DNA from: Diplodia intermedia
Lineage: Eukaryota > Ascomycota > Dothideomycetes > Botryosphaeriales > Botryosphaeriaceae
Length of the DNA stretch: 64,000 nt
Direction of reading: 5' to 3'
NCBI GenBank assembly: GCA_021495925.1
Contig: JAKEKT010000007.1
Location: 186,001 to 250,000, forward strand
The notes under the pieces were generated by a model. The model was given only the letters and a program-made list of their open reading frames with translations. It made no database searches and was not told the DNA's origin. Shown piece by piece: positions 1 to 11,082 of the stretch. Positions within the stretch are counted from its first letter, which is position 1; every line of letters starts with the position of its first letter. The position numbers were made by a program, and so were the translations under genes.

Positions 1-210
1 TATGAGTCTTCTAAGCTCAGTACCGAGGTCGACACATTCTTTCCATGCGCTTTTGAAACTTACATTTACGTCTGGATCTTGTATATATCCAATCGCCCAT
101 GTAATTTCCATATGAGACAGATGCGGGAGCGTTTTGAGATGTCATTATATCTTACATCTACAATCATGAGGGGAGACATATCTTGAGTATAGAGAGAGAG
201 AGAGACAGCA
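1..210. other. 3' flank of the GH127 gene
   Basis: No gene seen. A GA microsatellite lies at about 189-206 just beyond the stop codon. Positions 45-125 resemble a stretch at about 49345-49430 (see findings). Confidence 0.5.
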
Positions 211-2992
211 TCACTCCTCCCCCCCCTCCTCCTCCCCCGACAAATCCACCGCCACCAAATCCATAATCCTCAACTTCGCCGCGCCCACCGGCTCCAACCT
301 CACCGCCCGCACGCTGCCCTCGACACACCTCCTCTCCGCCCTCGTCCTCCCCGGCGGCAACCCCGGCACCCCCCTATACAAGCCCCACCCCTCAACAACA
401 CAACCCCTCCCCTCCACCCACACGGGCGGCGCGCCAGGTGCAAACACCGGATCGGGCAGCACCACGCTCTCACCATCGCCATCGCCATCGAGACTGGTCC
501 GCAGCACCAGACTGCTCTCGTCGACGGCGACGTTCCACGCCGACGCGTTGACGAGCCGCCAGTCGACGGCGAGCGGCGGGATGCCGTCGGAGCCGTTTGC
601 GGCGCGCAGGGGGACGGCGGGGTCGGCGAAGGACTGCGGCGGGGAGGCGGACGCGTTGGTCGAGGGCACAACGAGGGCGAAGACGAGGGCGCCGGCGCGG
701 ACGGTGAAGGTGTCGTTGGCGCGGGGGACGACGGTCAGGGGCGCGGCGAGGGTGTAGGTCAGCCGGGTCGTGCCGGCGGGGAGCGGGATGGGGTGGAGGC
801 CGGTTGTGGGGTCGGGGCGGAGGGGGGACGGCGAAGCGGAGGTGGAGCTGTCGTTGATGATGGAGAGCGAGGAGTTGGTCGGGTCGGCCCAGGTGGGGAC
901 GCGGACGTGGAAGGTGGTGGGGTGCGAGGCGGTGAGCGTGTAGTGCAGGGTGTTGGCGAAGGGGTAGTGGGTGTCACATGCGATGGTGATGTGGCCGCCG
1001 TTTGGGAGGGTGGTGGAAACGTTGGCCGGGCTGAGGAGCATGTGGGCGATGTCGCCGTCGTCGTTGCCGACGCGGGCGAAGGCGTTGGCGAGGAATTTGG
1101 GGAGGCCTTGCGGGTGGTTGACGGTGCAGCAGGGGTAGTTGGCTTCGACGCTGTAGAGGAGGCCGGATTCGCGGACGTTGTAGAAGGGGTTTTCGTCGAG
1201 TTCCGTCGCGAAGCCTTGGTTGGGCTGGCCGACGTACTGGCGGCCCCACCAGTCGGGAGTCATTTGCGCGGGTAGAGCGTTGAAGGCGATGGTTTCGGCC
1301 AGGTCGGCGTAGCTGTTGTTGCCCAAGGTCTGGTAGAGATAGCTCAGGGAGTACATGGTCTCGACAAGTGTACAAGTCTCCGAGCTGGTTTTTGTCAGTG
1401 CCAATTCCCGGCTCGCAAGACCGTTTTCTTACCCGTAGTACGGCGCCAATCCGGCAAGCCGCTCATCGGCGAGGATGCCTCCATGAGCAGCAGCATGGTA
1501 CCTGAAAGTCCAGTCCACTCCTCGGCGAGTAATGTCCACGAGGGTATGGTTGTGCGTGAAACGGCGGAACACCGCAAGCGCTTTGAGGCCTATTCGAGAT
1601 TCAGCACATGAGAGTCCGAGGGGGGAGAGCCAGCGCGAGAAAATCCCCCAAACCACCAGATGTGCATCTCGAAGCGTGAGCGAATTCAATCCGCCCCTGA
1701 CAACACTTGGTGACTGGGGCTGACACAACACCGAGAGACCGAGGAAACGAAAGAGTATGAGAAAACGGCGCAGCAAGAGATGTCACTTTTCCACGACAAA
1801 ACAAACTACAACGAAAACAACCGCCCAACTTACCTTGCCCGGCATTAACGCCATGCTCATACGGATACCTCGGGCCATCCGCCGGCTCGGTATCCAAAAA
1901 GTTCAAATCGCCCTTGATGAACGCGCCCTCGCGCCACCAGTCGGCCCAATCGATGGCGCCCTCGATCAAGACGCGCATGCAGTCCGCCAACTCCCCCCTC
2001 TGCGCCTCCGTCGTCTCCGGCCTCTCCCACAACCACTGCAGCGAGACGAGCAGATCCTGCACCCGCACCCTCCCCCACGCAAACTCCTCCTCGCTCAGCG
2101 CGTCGCCCGCGCGCCACACGTACCCCCTCCCGCCATCCCGCAGCATCTCCGCCATTAGCCCGACGAAGCGCCACATGCCGTCGACCACCCTCCGCGCCAA
2201 CACCTCGTCCCCCCCAGCTTCCTCCGCCTCCACCACCCCCGCCAACCCCAACAACACCGGATACCTCGCCCACAAATTCCTGCCTCCCCCCTCCACCCCC
2301 TCCGGCCCCAACCACCCATCCCCTTGCTCCTCCTGCCTCTCCAACACCGCCCCCACCGCGCGCCTGACCTGCGCCTTCAACACTCCATCCCGCAGCCCGT
2401 ACGCCAACGGCACCAGCCCGTTCAGCCAGTAGGGAAACCCCTCGTTCAGCCCGCTGTACTCGGACGCGCCGCCCAGCCAGCTGCTGTCGGCGACGTACGG
2501 GTAGAAGGTCGCCAGGTGCCCGGCGAGGCCGGAGGCGGAGAGGCGCAGGGTCGCGTGCAGCCAGGAGGAGGGGGCCGCGTGGGTGGTGCCGAGGGGGAGG
2601 GGGTGGAGGAGGTAGGGGAGGAGGGCTGGGACTGTGCGGGGTGGACGGGTTAGCGGGTGTGTGGGGGGGGAGGGGGAGGGGGGTGAGGGCGTACGTGTTG
2701 TGTTTGTGGTGTTTGTGGCGGTGGTGGTGGTGGTGGCGGCGGAAGCGGTTGTGGTTGTGGTTGTGGTGCCGCAGAGGAGGAGGGCGGTGGCGGCGGCGGC
2801 GGAGGCGAGGTCGCGTAGTGGCTTCATGGCGATGGAGTTTTGGATATCGTCGGTGCAGCAGATCAGGAACGCGAGGGCGGCGGCGGCGGAGGTGATTGCA
2901 ACGACGACGACGAGCTGTAGTGAGCGGGCTGCGGGCGGAAGTGCCGGACGGCGCGGCACGGCGGCCGTGGGGAGAAGCTTCTCATAAGACAT
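211..2992 (-). CDS. GH127-type (DUF1680) beta-L-arabinofuranosidase-like glycoside hydrolase
   Basis: Probable secreted or membrane-anchored glycosidase acting on arabinose-containing glycans. The pattern is typical of the DUF1680/GH127 family: a PLPLG segment, a SSWLGG...EYSGLNE...PYWLNGLVPLAY block, the HGVN motif, and later SETCTLVETMYSLSYLYQ with a C-terminal beta-sandwich. I read four exons: 2695-2992, 1834-2631, 1433-1589 and 211-1384. The joins rebuild HGVNAGQGLKALAVF and YYGSETCTLVE, and the frame stays intact (about 808 aa). The first intron (63 nt) is stop-free and a multiple of three, so a naive translation runs through it. Two starts are possible: 2992 gives a hydrophobic stretch at about residues 27-46 (signal anchor), while 2827 gives an N-terminal signal-peptide-like sequence. 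A threonine-rich linker follows. The family call is firm; the substrate is inferred. Confidence 0.85.
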
Positions 2993-3615
2993 GGTTTGGG
3001 CTGCTGCTGCAGCGGTGCATGGCTACCTAGCTAGTACTACTGTACGTGAAGCGGCGGTCTGATGCTGCGGAGGGAGGGCGATCGGCAATGACGTACAGCA
3101 GCGCCGGACGGGATGGCACCGTAACGTTGCAGGGGCGTTGCAGGGCGGCCAAGGGCGGGAAGGTGAGTGGGCGTCAGGCGGAGGCTTGCATTGCAGGACG
3201 CGCTGGGTGGCGTGCATGGGACGTTGACAGGGACCAGACGTGGGAGCTTAAATGCAGCCCCACCCGAGCTTGTGTTTGTTTGTCGGCGTGCGGGGAAGAC
3301 AGCATGCGCCGCCGTCACGCAGGACATCCCCGACCACACCACTCTTCCCACATGGGTATTCGATTCCAATATCCGGACGTAGATGCCGCTTTCTAATTAT
3401 GCGCAAATGCGTCCGGATCCTGAATTCTACTACGCGAGACGTGGGCTCGATTGCTGTCCATCGCCGTCAAAGCGTCGCCACTACTGGAATGCGCATTGCT
3501 CCAAGCTGGAAAGCGAGTGAAAACAATAAAGAAGTAGTTTCTGGTAGCTACAGCTTAGCGCCTTGGAGACCCCCCGGCTGGACGGCACTCCCAATCCAAC
3601 TCATTAAAAATACCA
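2993..3615. other. Intergenic region upstream of the GH127 gene
   Basis: No supportable gene on either strand; the short open frames lack any recognisable protein. It holds the GH127 promoter on its left side and the 3' flank of the 277-aa gene on its right. Confidence 0.5.
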
Positions 3616-4507
3616 TCAGTCCCGTCGCGCTGCGGCGACACAGGCTTGCGCCTTCCAGCACAGGGCATCTTCTATAGCCATCAATTGCCTCCGAAAATCC
3701 CTCCACATGGCGACCTGATTCGCTCCCAACGCCGCGTCTTCCGGCCACACCCCTTCGTCCAGGTTTTCAACGTGCCACTGGGCATATCTGTCCACGAAGC
3801 GCGACAACTCGCTAAGAACAGTCGCGGGATGGATCGACGTGTGTCGAGCCATCAAGTCCATCTGCTGCGGCCTTCTGGCCGGAACCCCAGTCGTCCTGTA
3901 CTGCGTGACCAACCAATCGAGCCTGGCCATCTCCCATCTGTTCCGAGCCAACTTCTTGCCTTCGTCCGCGCGCAGGTGCCTACTGAGGGCCTTCACCAGC
4001 CGGGACGGTGTCAGCCTGTGTCTCCTGCGGTCCAACTCCCTGCTCAACTCGTCCGCGTCGTTCGGCGACGCAACCTCCGGCTCCCGCGGCGCCGAGTAGC
4101 TGGCGTAGTCCCCCTGGTACTTGATGAGGAATGCCGCCCGCCAGTCGAACGTGAGTCCGTCTCTCCCGGGTGCGTTGCGCAGCACGTCCATCAGGTATTT
4201 GAGTCGGTCCACCAAGAAATCGCGCTGGGTTGGGATGTCCCAGTAGGCACGGTGCCCGGCGTCGGCCGCGAAGTCCATGACGCTTTCGTCGAAGAACGAG
4301 TAGTATCCCATCCAGTATTTCATCATCTCATCCGTTTCCTGAGGGGAAGTCTTGAAACACTTTCTGAGGTCCCTCTTCGAAAGCGGGTCAGCATGCATCA
4401 TTGCGTTTTGGCCTGCGCTCGGCGTCGCTTACCCGCAAGGAGGTGGAAATCCCCCTGTCGAGTTCAGCCATGATGGTAGTGATTTTGTCAGGAATTTTCG
4501 GCAGCAT
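3616..4507 (-). CDS. Unknown 277-aa protein, two exons
   Basis: I do not recognise the family. Exon 1 (4433-4507) encodes 25 residues starting MLPKIPDKITTIMAELD and ends at GTAAGC. Exon 2 (3616-4374) continues in frame after a 58-nt intron ending in TTTCGAAG, giving SLRRDLRKCFKTS across the join. The protein is soluble, helix-prone and rich in Arg, Asp, Trp and Tyr, with no signal peptide or membrane segment. A downstream ATG at 4401 exists, but using it would require ignoring the good splice pair. The spliced model with continuous frame supports a real gene, possibly lineage-restricted. Confidence 0.6.
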
Positions 4508-4976
4508 GAAGTGAATGGCTGCTTGATGAAATCGTTGCTGTTGGTCTGAAGTGATTCGCGGATAAAATGTTTGGGTAAAGTGAATTCCGAATGAAATGTG
4601 GTTTGGGTGATGTGAGAGAAGAGAAGAGGAGAGCGAGTCGCGCTGATTTGGCTGCGCCCTTGACGCAAGAGTTTGCGTTCAGAAGGAAGGAGCGACCCAA
4701 ACCCACATTCGGCAGTCGGGAGGGAAGTCAACGGTACAAGTACCTTCGGACCTTGGGTTTCATTGCCTACCGAAAGGGAAGGAGTTCAATTGTGCAAATA
4801 CATCCGGAGCTTGGATTCCCCCACCTCCGTGAAGCATGCAAGATGCAATATTTTGCAAGGCAGATGTAAGACGGACGAGAATGAGGAAGCAACGACATCT
4901 CCATTTCAGCGTACAGTGATCATAGTCTACATACCAGAAAGAAGCCCACCCCCGATGGTCATCAGGTCGCTCTTGC
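4508..4976. other. Intergenic region between the 277-aa gene and CYP51
   Basis: Carries the presumed promoter of the 277-aa gene and the 3' flank of CYP51. No gene or repeat recognised. Confidence 0.5.
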
Positions 4977-6587
4977 CTATTCGTTCTCGGGGAACCTCTT
5001 CTCCCAGCACACCAAGGCCGGCTGCATGGGACGCGAGAACATGGACGCATAGTCGGTAGCCGGCACACCCTCCCTATCCTCGGGGTTGCTGAACTTGAAG
5101 TTCCTCACCAGCGTCGCCACGATGACGCCCAGGTTCAGATACGCGAACTTCTCGCCAATGCAGCGATGGCGGCCCGCACCGAACGGCAGGTACGGGCTCT
5201 TCGTCCCCTTGGCAACGGCGCCGTACCCATAGTCGACCATTTCCCCGTTCTCCTCATCCTCTTCCCGGTCGTCCCAGCGATGCGGGTTCCAGGCCTTGGC
5301 GTTGGGGAAGTGGTTCTCGCTCATGGCGGTCATGACGGGGGACGCGAGCAGGACGTGGCTGTCGGGGACGACGACGTGGGTGCCGGGGATCTGCAGCGGG
5401 TTCATGACCTTGCGCATGATGGAGTGGATGGACGAGTGGACGCGGAGCGTCTCCTTGATGACGTTCTGCTGGAGCGGCAGCTTCTCCAGGTCCCTGTACC
5501 GGAGCGGGGGCAGGTCCTCGCCCAACGCGCCGACTTGCTCGTCGAAGAGCTCTTGGACGATCTTGGGCTCGGAGGCGAGGCGGAGCATGATCCAGGAGCT
5601 GGCTGACGAGGACGAGTGTTGGCCGGCCATCAGCAGGGTGATCATCATGTGGGCGATTTCCTTGTCCGGGACCGCGGTGCCGTTCTTGTACGTCGAGCGC
5701 ATGAGGTTGGTGATCATGTCGTGCGTGTCCTTCTGGGTGCCGCGGCGCTCCTTGATGATCTCGGTGTAGACTTCACGCATCTTTTCCCGTGCGGCGTCTC
5801 TCTTGCGGTTGCTGGGAATGGGCAGCCAGGGCATCATAGCGTTTAAAGGGGAGAATCCCAGGTCCAGGTCGTGATACAGGTCAGCAAACTCGGCAGTGAG
5901 CTTTTTGCGAACTTCTTCGCCTTGCAGGGCGCGGCTGGCGGTGAAGATGGTGATCTCGGCCATGGCGGCGGGGATGTCGATCGTGCCGGATGTGCCCTTG
6001 AGACGACCGGAGGTCTTGATGTACTGAAGGACCTCTTCCTCAATGAGCGGGACGTAAGATTCGAGCGCCTCCTGTGTCAATCCGAATTTGACAAACTACG
6101 GCAAAGTCAGTCCTGAGCTGCCACTGCGTTGATAATGCGGATTGGGTACCTTCTTCTGTTCCATGAGCTTAGAGTTGGGGCAGTCGTAGACGACATCGGA
6201 ACCAAAGACAGGGGTAGTTATCGGGCCGTAGACTTCCTCTGCATTCACATCCTTGAGTTTGCCGTTAAGGATGAACTCGTTGCCGTCTATTCCAAGGTAG
6301 ACGGTAGTCTTCTGTCCGAGGAGAATGAAGGTGAAGACCTCTCCGTACTGTGCGCGTGTTAAGACAGCTTCTTTGAAAGGTACGGTCTGGGTTGGTACCT
6401 TTTCTTTGCAGTCCTCGAAGAACTTCAGAGGGTCCATGCCATAGGAGACAGTGCTGCCGATGAATGGGAACCAATGAAAGACGACTGGTGGTTCATTCTT
6501 CTTGTAGAAGAAGAGTTGGCGGGCGACATGAAGCAGGATTGTGGCAATGGCGGCCACGACGGCGTAGCCAACGAGATGAAGCGCCAT
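4977..6587 (-). CDS. CYP51: Sterol 14-alpha-demethylase (CYP51/ERG11)
   Basis: Cytochrome P450 that removes the 14-alpha methyl of lanosterol/eburicol in ergosterol synthesis at the ER; target of azole fungicides. Three exons: 6399-6587, 6150-6347 and 4977-6095, 501 aa in intact frame. Hallmarks: N-terminal membrane helix, CYP51 block YGEVFTFILLG, PVFGSDVVYDCPNSKLMEQKK, I-helix AGQHSSS (about residue 286), KETLR (ExxR, about 344-347) and haem loop FGAGRHRCIG with Cys about 441. Intron 1 (6348-6398) is 51 nt, stop-free and in frame; removing it restores CKEK-YGEVF as in other CYP51 proteins, so it is spliced. The start at 6587 gives a length like Aspergillus CYP51A; an in-frame ATG at 6656 would add 23 non-homologous residues. 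The Tyr aligned to A. fumigatus Y121 is Y117 here, i.e. unmutated. Confidence 0.96.
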
Positions 6588-7339
6588 GGTGACAAGTGTC
6601 GATGAACTTGGTGAGGTTGGAAGTGGAGGGACGAAGCCGATTAAATAACAGCACACTAGGCCATCATACGATGGGAAAGGGTTCGGAGATGCGCTGGACC
6701 GGTGTACAGCATTGCCAGGCAGATATTGCTGAGATAGTGGAAGGATTCTGCGGGTGTTGTTGTATGTGGATCAGCAAGGGGTGATGACGCGTGCGGGCGG
6801 AGTGAAACGTCAAGAGAGAAGCAGCAAAACAGCGATGGCTCTCTCGTTCTATTCGCTCGGAGAATGACGCGGAGGAGGCTCAAGTGAACTGGCAGACCGA
6901 AGGGGAAACAGCGGGGGTTGCCTCAGATTGGGTTCGTACAGAACAGACGCTGGTTGGCGCCGTAAATACGAGATTGCGGGGGCCCACAGTTTCTGCGGCG
7001 GCCATGGACCGTGCCCCTGGCCGCAGCGCAACGCCACACGCCGTCGAGCCTGCCGATGTAAGCAATAGCGTCATCAGCTCATTTGTGGGCCGATCCAACT
7101 CTCATCACAGCGTGGCCGCCGTTGAGATTGAGCGAGGGTATTTTGTTGCGGTGAGTACGGTTCAGTCGGCTCGCAGGCAACCACCCCATTATGGAAGTAG
7201 ACACAAACTGCGACAACAGAAGATTCCATCCCTAACCTGGCCAAGCCCCTCTAGCAGACTATCCAGCAAGGTATGTCCACCCATGGACGAAAGCACAACA
7301 CACTGGCAGCATCGTGAACATTCCCTACAGAAAGGTTAC
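6588..7339. other. CYP51 upstream region
   Basis: No gene supported; a 206-codon plus-strand open frame at 6884-7504 has no recognisable domain and runs into repeat sequence. An ATACGA core at 6666-6671 (TCGTAT on the coding strand of CYP51), about 80 bp before the start codon, is close to the yeast sterol-response core TCGTATA but lacks the last base. No promoter tandem repeat of the azole-resistance type is visible. Confidence 0.4.
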
Positions 7340-7905
7340 ACTGAAAGATGCTTCAGTGATGTCAGAGGAAATAAAGAGTTGAGTCACATTTGCGCCGTGC
7401 CCCAGGCTCTCACACCACCGAGAGACCTTGAGAATGTATATGTACACTTAAGCCACACAAAAACCCCAAGCTTGTCCAAAGTAGTGACTATGATGATACC
7501 GTGAGCCCAAATCTACACTGTCAAGCCAACAAAGAATCCGAGACCCACCCCCGGGAGAGGAGAGGAAATTTACATGAAAAGAGACCAAGAATACGAAAAG
7601 ATCCAGAATGGCAAGGGGGGTTGAACTTTTGAGGCTGATGGACAAAAAGGAAAAAGGAACGATAAACGCCTGTACACCGGCAATGTGGGGGTATGCGCAA
7701 ACCTCCGACTCTACCAGCCAACCAATGGCGGCCGGCCCATGGCCATGCATCATCCACATCCCTCCATCGTCAATCATTAGAAAAGACTTCAACACCTCAG
7801 TCGGGGCCTGCCTTTTCGTCGTGAGACTGTAACAAGCGAAGTCTGAGCGGTCAAAAGAACGAGACTTGGGCGTCCCTCATATCACATCCAAGCTATCACG
7901 CACAC
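7340..7905. repeat. Diverged tandem repeat, copy A
   Basis: Resembles 7918-8495 throughout, at an offset of about 577-607 bp. Anchors: GAGTTGAGTCACATTTGCGCC at 7377 against GAGTCGAGTCTCATTTTGCGCC at 7954; CGCCTGTACACCGGCAA at 7668 and 8261; GGGTATGCGCAA just after each. Copy A ends with a second copy of the terminal codons of the neighbouring F-box/LRR gene (minus-strand DSLDVI-stop at about 7880-7902). Confidence 0.75.
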
Positions 7906-7917
7906 GCAGACACATAG

Positions 7918-8495
7918 TGACACAAGTAAGGGGCAGTACAATGGAAAAAAAAAAGAGTCGAGTCTCATTTTGCGCCGATGCCTCAGGCTCTCATGCCGCC
8001 GAGGAAGCCCGGAAGTATATCTACATACATGTTCGAGAAGCCAAACACAAATACCTCAAATGCCTGTCCGAAGTGACAGACACGACACGATACCAGTTCC
8101 GAATGTACATGCAAGACCAAAAAAAAAAAAAGATTCCGATGCTCGAGGATGAGGGGGGGACCGGTAGGTGAGGAAGGATGTAAAGGGTCCAAGACGACAA
8201 GAAGGATTGAACTTTTTGAGACCCATGAGCCAGAAAGGAGAAGGGGGGGACAAACAAAAAACGCCTGTACACCGGCAAATGTGTATGTGTGGGGGGTATG
8301 CGCAAGCCACTTTACTCTACCAGCCAGCCAGCCAGCCAGCCAGCTCAAAACCACCCCAGTTCCAAGCGGTCTGAGCATCCAATGCATCCATCCACTTCCC
8401 ACGTCATCAAATCATCAGAAGGAAAAAAAAAAAAAAAGGGAAAACCAGATAAATCACCACCCCCCCAACCACCTTATATCACATCCAAGCTATCC
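7918..8495. repeat. Diverged tandem repeat, copy B, overlapping the end of the F-box/LRR gene
   Basis: Partner of copy A. Its right end includes the real stop codon and last codons of the F-box/LRR gene (8474-8495), so the duplicated unit covers the gene's 3' end and downstream flank. It contains poly-A runs at about 7943-7952, 8119-8130 and 8425-8438 and a CAGC tetranucleotide run at about 8320-8344. The 7920-8110 part also matches the dispersed copy at 36587-36835. Confidence 0.75.
8320..8345. repeat. CAGC tetranucleotide microsatellite
   Basis: About six consecutive CAGC units inside repeat copy B; copy A has only an imperfect equivalent at about 7712-7725. Confidence 0.8.
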
Positions 8496-10544
8496 ATCTT
8501 CCAAATCTCCACGTCCTTGACCGCCTCCCGATCCACCTTCTTCACGATCCTCCGCACGCCCAGATCCTCGCCCATGGTCGGATCGGCCGGGCTCTTCGGC
8601 GTGTTCGCCGCGGCGCCGCCCGGCACCTCCCTCACGCCGCCGCACAGGAACACCATGTCGCCGATGCCCAGCCACTTGAGGCGGTCCCATTCCTTGCGGC
8701 GCAGCTCGAACGCGATGACCTGCTCGTGCAGGTTGCCCGAGATGCTCTGCATCAGCTCGAGCTCCTGCGTCGTCGCGCGGATGAGGATGCGCAGTGCCCA
8801 CAGCCGCGGTAAGCTGTTGAGCAGCTGCCGCATCTTGTCCGGGCTCTTCTCCTCCAGCGCCACCCCCAGCTGCTCCAGGTTCGGACACGCCCGCCCCAGC
8901 TGCATCAGCACGTCGCCGCCCAGCAGCCACTGGTCGCTCAGCAGCAAGTGTCGCAACGTCCGTCCCAGGTGCCGCGTGATGGCCGCCAAGTAGTCGCCCG
9001 CGATCGTCGCGCTCTCCCGGCTCATCGGCGTGTCCGGCTGTCCGTTGCCTGTTGTACCGAAAGGTGATGTTCCATCGGTTGTCCCGCCGGAGAAAACATT
9101 GCTGGTGCCGTTGCTGCCGTTGTTATTGGCGGCGGGAGAGATGCCGTTGGGGGTTGTGCGCGCGGGTTTCCGCCTGGCGTTGACGATGTAAAGGCACTCG
9201 AGGCCTTTGAGTTGCGCCATGACAGTGGCCTGCTTGGCGTCGAGCACATCGCCGCGCATGACCTTCAGATGTTTCGGTATCTTTTGCGGCTCGAATAACC
9301 GCCAAGTGTCGTCAATGAAGACGGTGATGGCGTCTTGGGTGTTGCAGTTGATGAAGGCTATCTCTTCCAGCGTATCTACATCGATTAACGCGTCGAGGTC
9401 GATGTTGGTAGCGCGGGTGTAAATGTTAATCATCGAGTATCGCTTGAGCTTAAGGGGCTGCTTGTTCGAGATGCAGCGTCCGAAGAAAGTGGTGAGATTA
9501 GTGCTTTCCTCGCCCGCATCGCGCATGCGCGGGCTGAAGTGCAAATGTAACGCCTCCAGCTTTTTGGAATGCGCAAGCAAAACAGAAATATCATCCGGGT
9601 AGCAGAGGGGATCGATTTCAAGAGCCTTGAACTCGCGAAGGTTGGGTAGCGGGGGTATCACAACGGTAGGTCTGGGAATGCGGGTGCTGGGGAACTTCAG
9701 AGTCAGGGATTGCAGGGTGCCGCACGCCTGCAGACCCTGGTAGATCGTCTGGAGAGGCTTGGTGTTGAGCTCCCAACTGCATATACAGTCAGCACGCGAC
9801 CTATCACGAGCATTTCCCGCGCGAAACCTACGCAAATTCCTGCAGCCGCTCCATCCTGTCCATGCCGGCGCGAACAGCAATGTTCAGCATCATCGAGTTG
9901 TCCGGCACGCGCCCTCTGGAAAAATCGTCGAGGTCGCTTTCCCGCCAATCGCCCACCAGCCGCCAGCTGCGCACGTACTGGGCCATGTTCTTGGTGACGA
10001 GCCCATTGAGCCCCATGGAGAAGGGGCTTCCGCTTCCGTATCCCTCCGGGCGGCCATTGTCCATGTAGCGCAGTTCGCTGTACGATCGCAGGGTGACTTT
10101 CTCGTAGAGGCGGGGCAGGGTCATGTAGTAGAGCAGGCGCGAGGTGCGCGTCACGCGCGAAAGGTCGGAAATGTCATCGATCTGGCAGCGGCTCTGGGTT
10201 AGCTATGGGCCCCAGGCAGCGCGCACAGCTAGGAAGCACGCGTAGAGCTCCGACAAGCACGTCGCAGCGCTCCGGTCAGCTCAGCGGAGCTCCGGCAGAG
10301 CGGTGGGTGTGAGCTGAGCGGATGTGCCGGCTGTCTGGAGCTCAACTGGTGCGAGCTGGCGCGGGCGCGCGCACGAGGAAGGCGTCCAACACACATATGA
10401 TAGTATCAAGGCGACGAGGTTGAGCGGAAGGCTCTGGCGCTGGTACACGGACACGGGGCTCGTGTATTGCAGCGGCATGGGCGGGCCCGCGAAAATGTCT
10501 TTATTGATGCTGTCCAGCGGCGTCCGCGGCTGCTGGGGCGCCAT
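8474..10544 (-). CDS. F-box protein with leucine-rich C-terminal half
   Basis: Likely substrate receptor of an SCF ubiquitin ligase. Three exons: 10395-10544, 9832-10181 and 8474-9776; lengths sum to 600 aa in frame. The exon 1/2 join gives QSLPLNLVALILSY-IDDISDLSRVTRTSRLLYYMTLP, a good F-box at about residues 37-70. The exon 2/3 join restores LQEFAWELNTKPLQ. The rest has leucine-spaced segments typical of LRR-like solenoids, interrupted by a Gly/Asn/Ser-rich insert (about residues 360-400). Intron 1 is long (213 nt) for this window and its exact ends are the least certain part. The last codons DSLDVI lie in a duplicated segment that recurs about 590 bp downstream. Confidence 0.8.
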
Positions 10545-11082
10545 GGCAGGCGGGCGGCGACGTCACAGGCGGTCGTCAGCGAGGCGGTCGCGGTTCGGGG
10601 TTGGTCGGCGAAGATGTGGAGGATGGTTGGGGACGGGAGCGGGCGGAGTGGAGAGCTGAGCGGAGCTCATGGGTTTGAATATGCGGGCGGCGGCATTGGT
10701 GTTGGCTGGCTTCGGGGCGCGGCCAGCTGGTCGACGTCGACATGGGCGCTGAATTGTGCAAGATGAGCCGGACGCCTCGCTCCCGCCCGCCCAGCATGCA
10801 GCCCGCCAGCCTGCGATCCGCAGCCAAGCCCGTCCTCCCGCAAACGTCACTTTGCATCTCATCTGCTTGTGATGGGGGCTGATTGTTATGCAGCGCCTTG
10901 GTTGCCTGGCTTATTATTATCCAAGCCACGCGCAGTCCATGCTATACAAAAGCCAGCCACCAGCTGTGATTTCTTCCGGCCCCATCCGCAATTGTTTTTG
11001 TGCAAGCCCCTCCCGGCATGTGCTCGTATACCCTGGCCGCCGGAACGCGAGTCATCCGAAACATCTAGCCCAACCGAGCACC
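10545..11082. other. Intergenic region between the F-box/LRR gene and TDP1
   Basis: Promoter side of the F-box/LRR gene and 3' flank of TDP1. No gene recognised. Confidence 0.5.

Noticed and set aside
6884..7504. 206-codon plus-strand open frame upstream of CYP51
   Set aside because: Low-quality composition, no homology recognised, and its end lies in the duplicated repeat.
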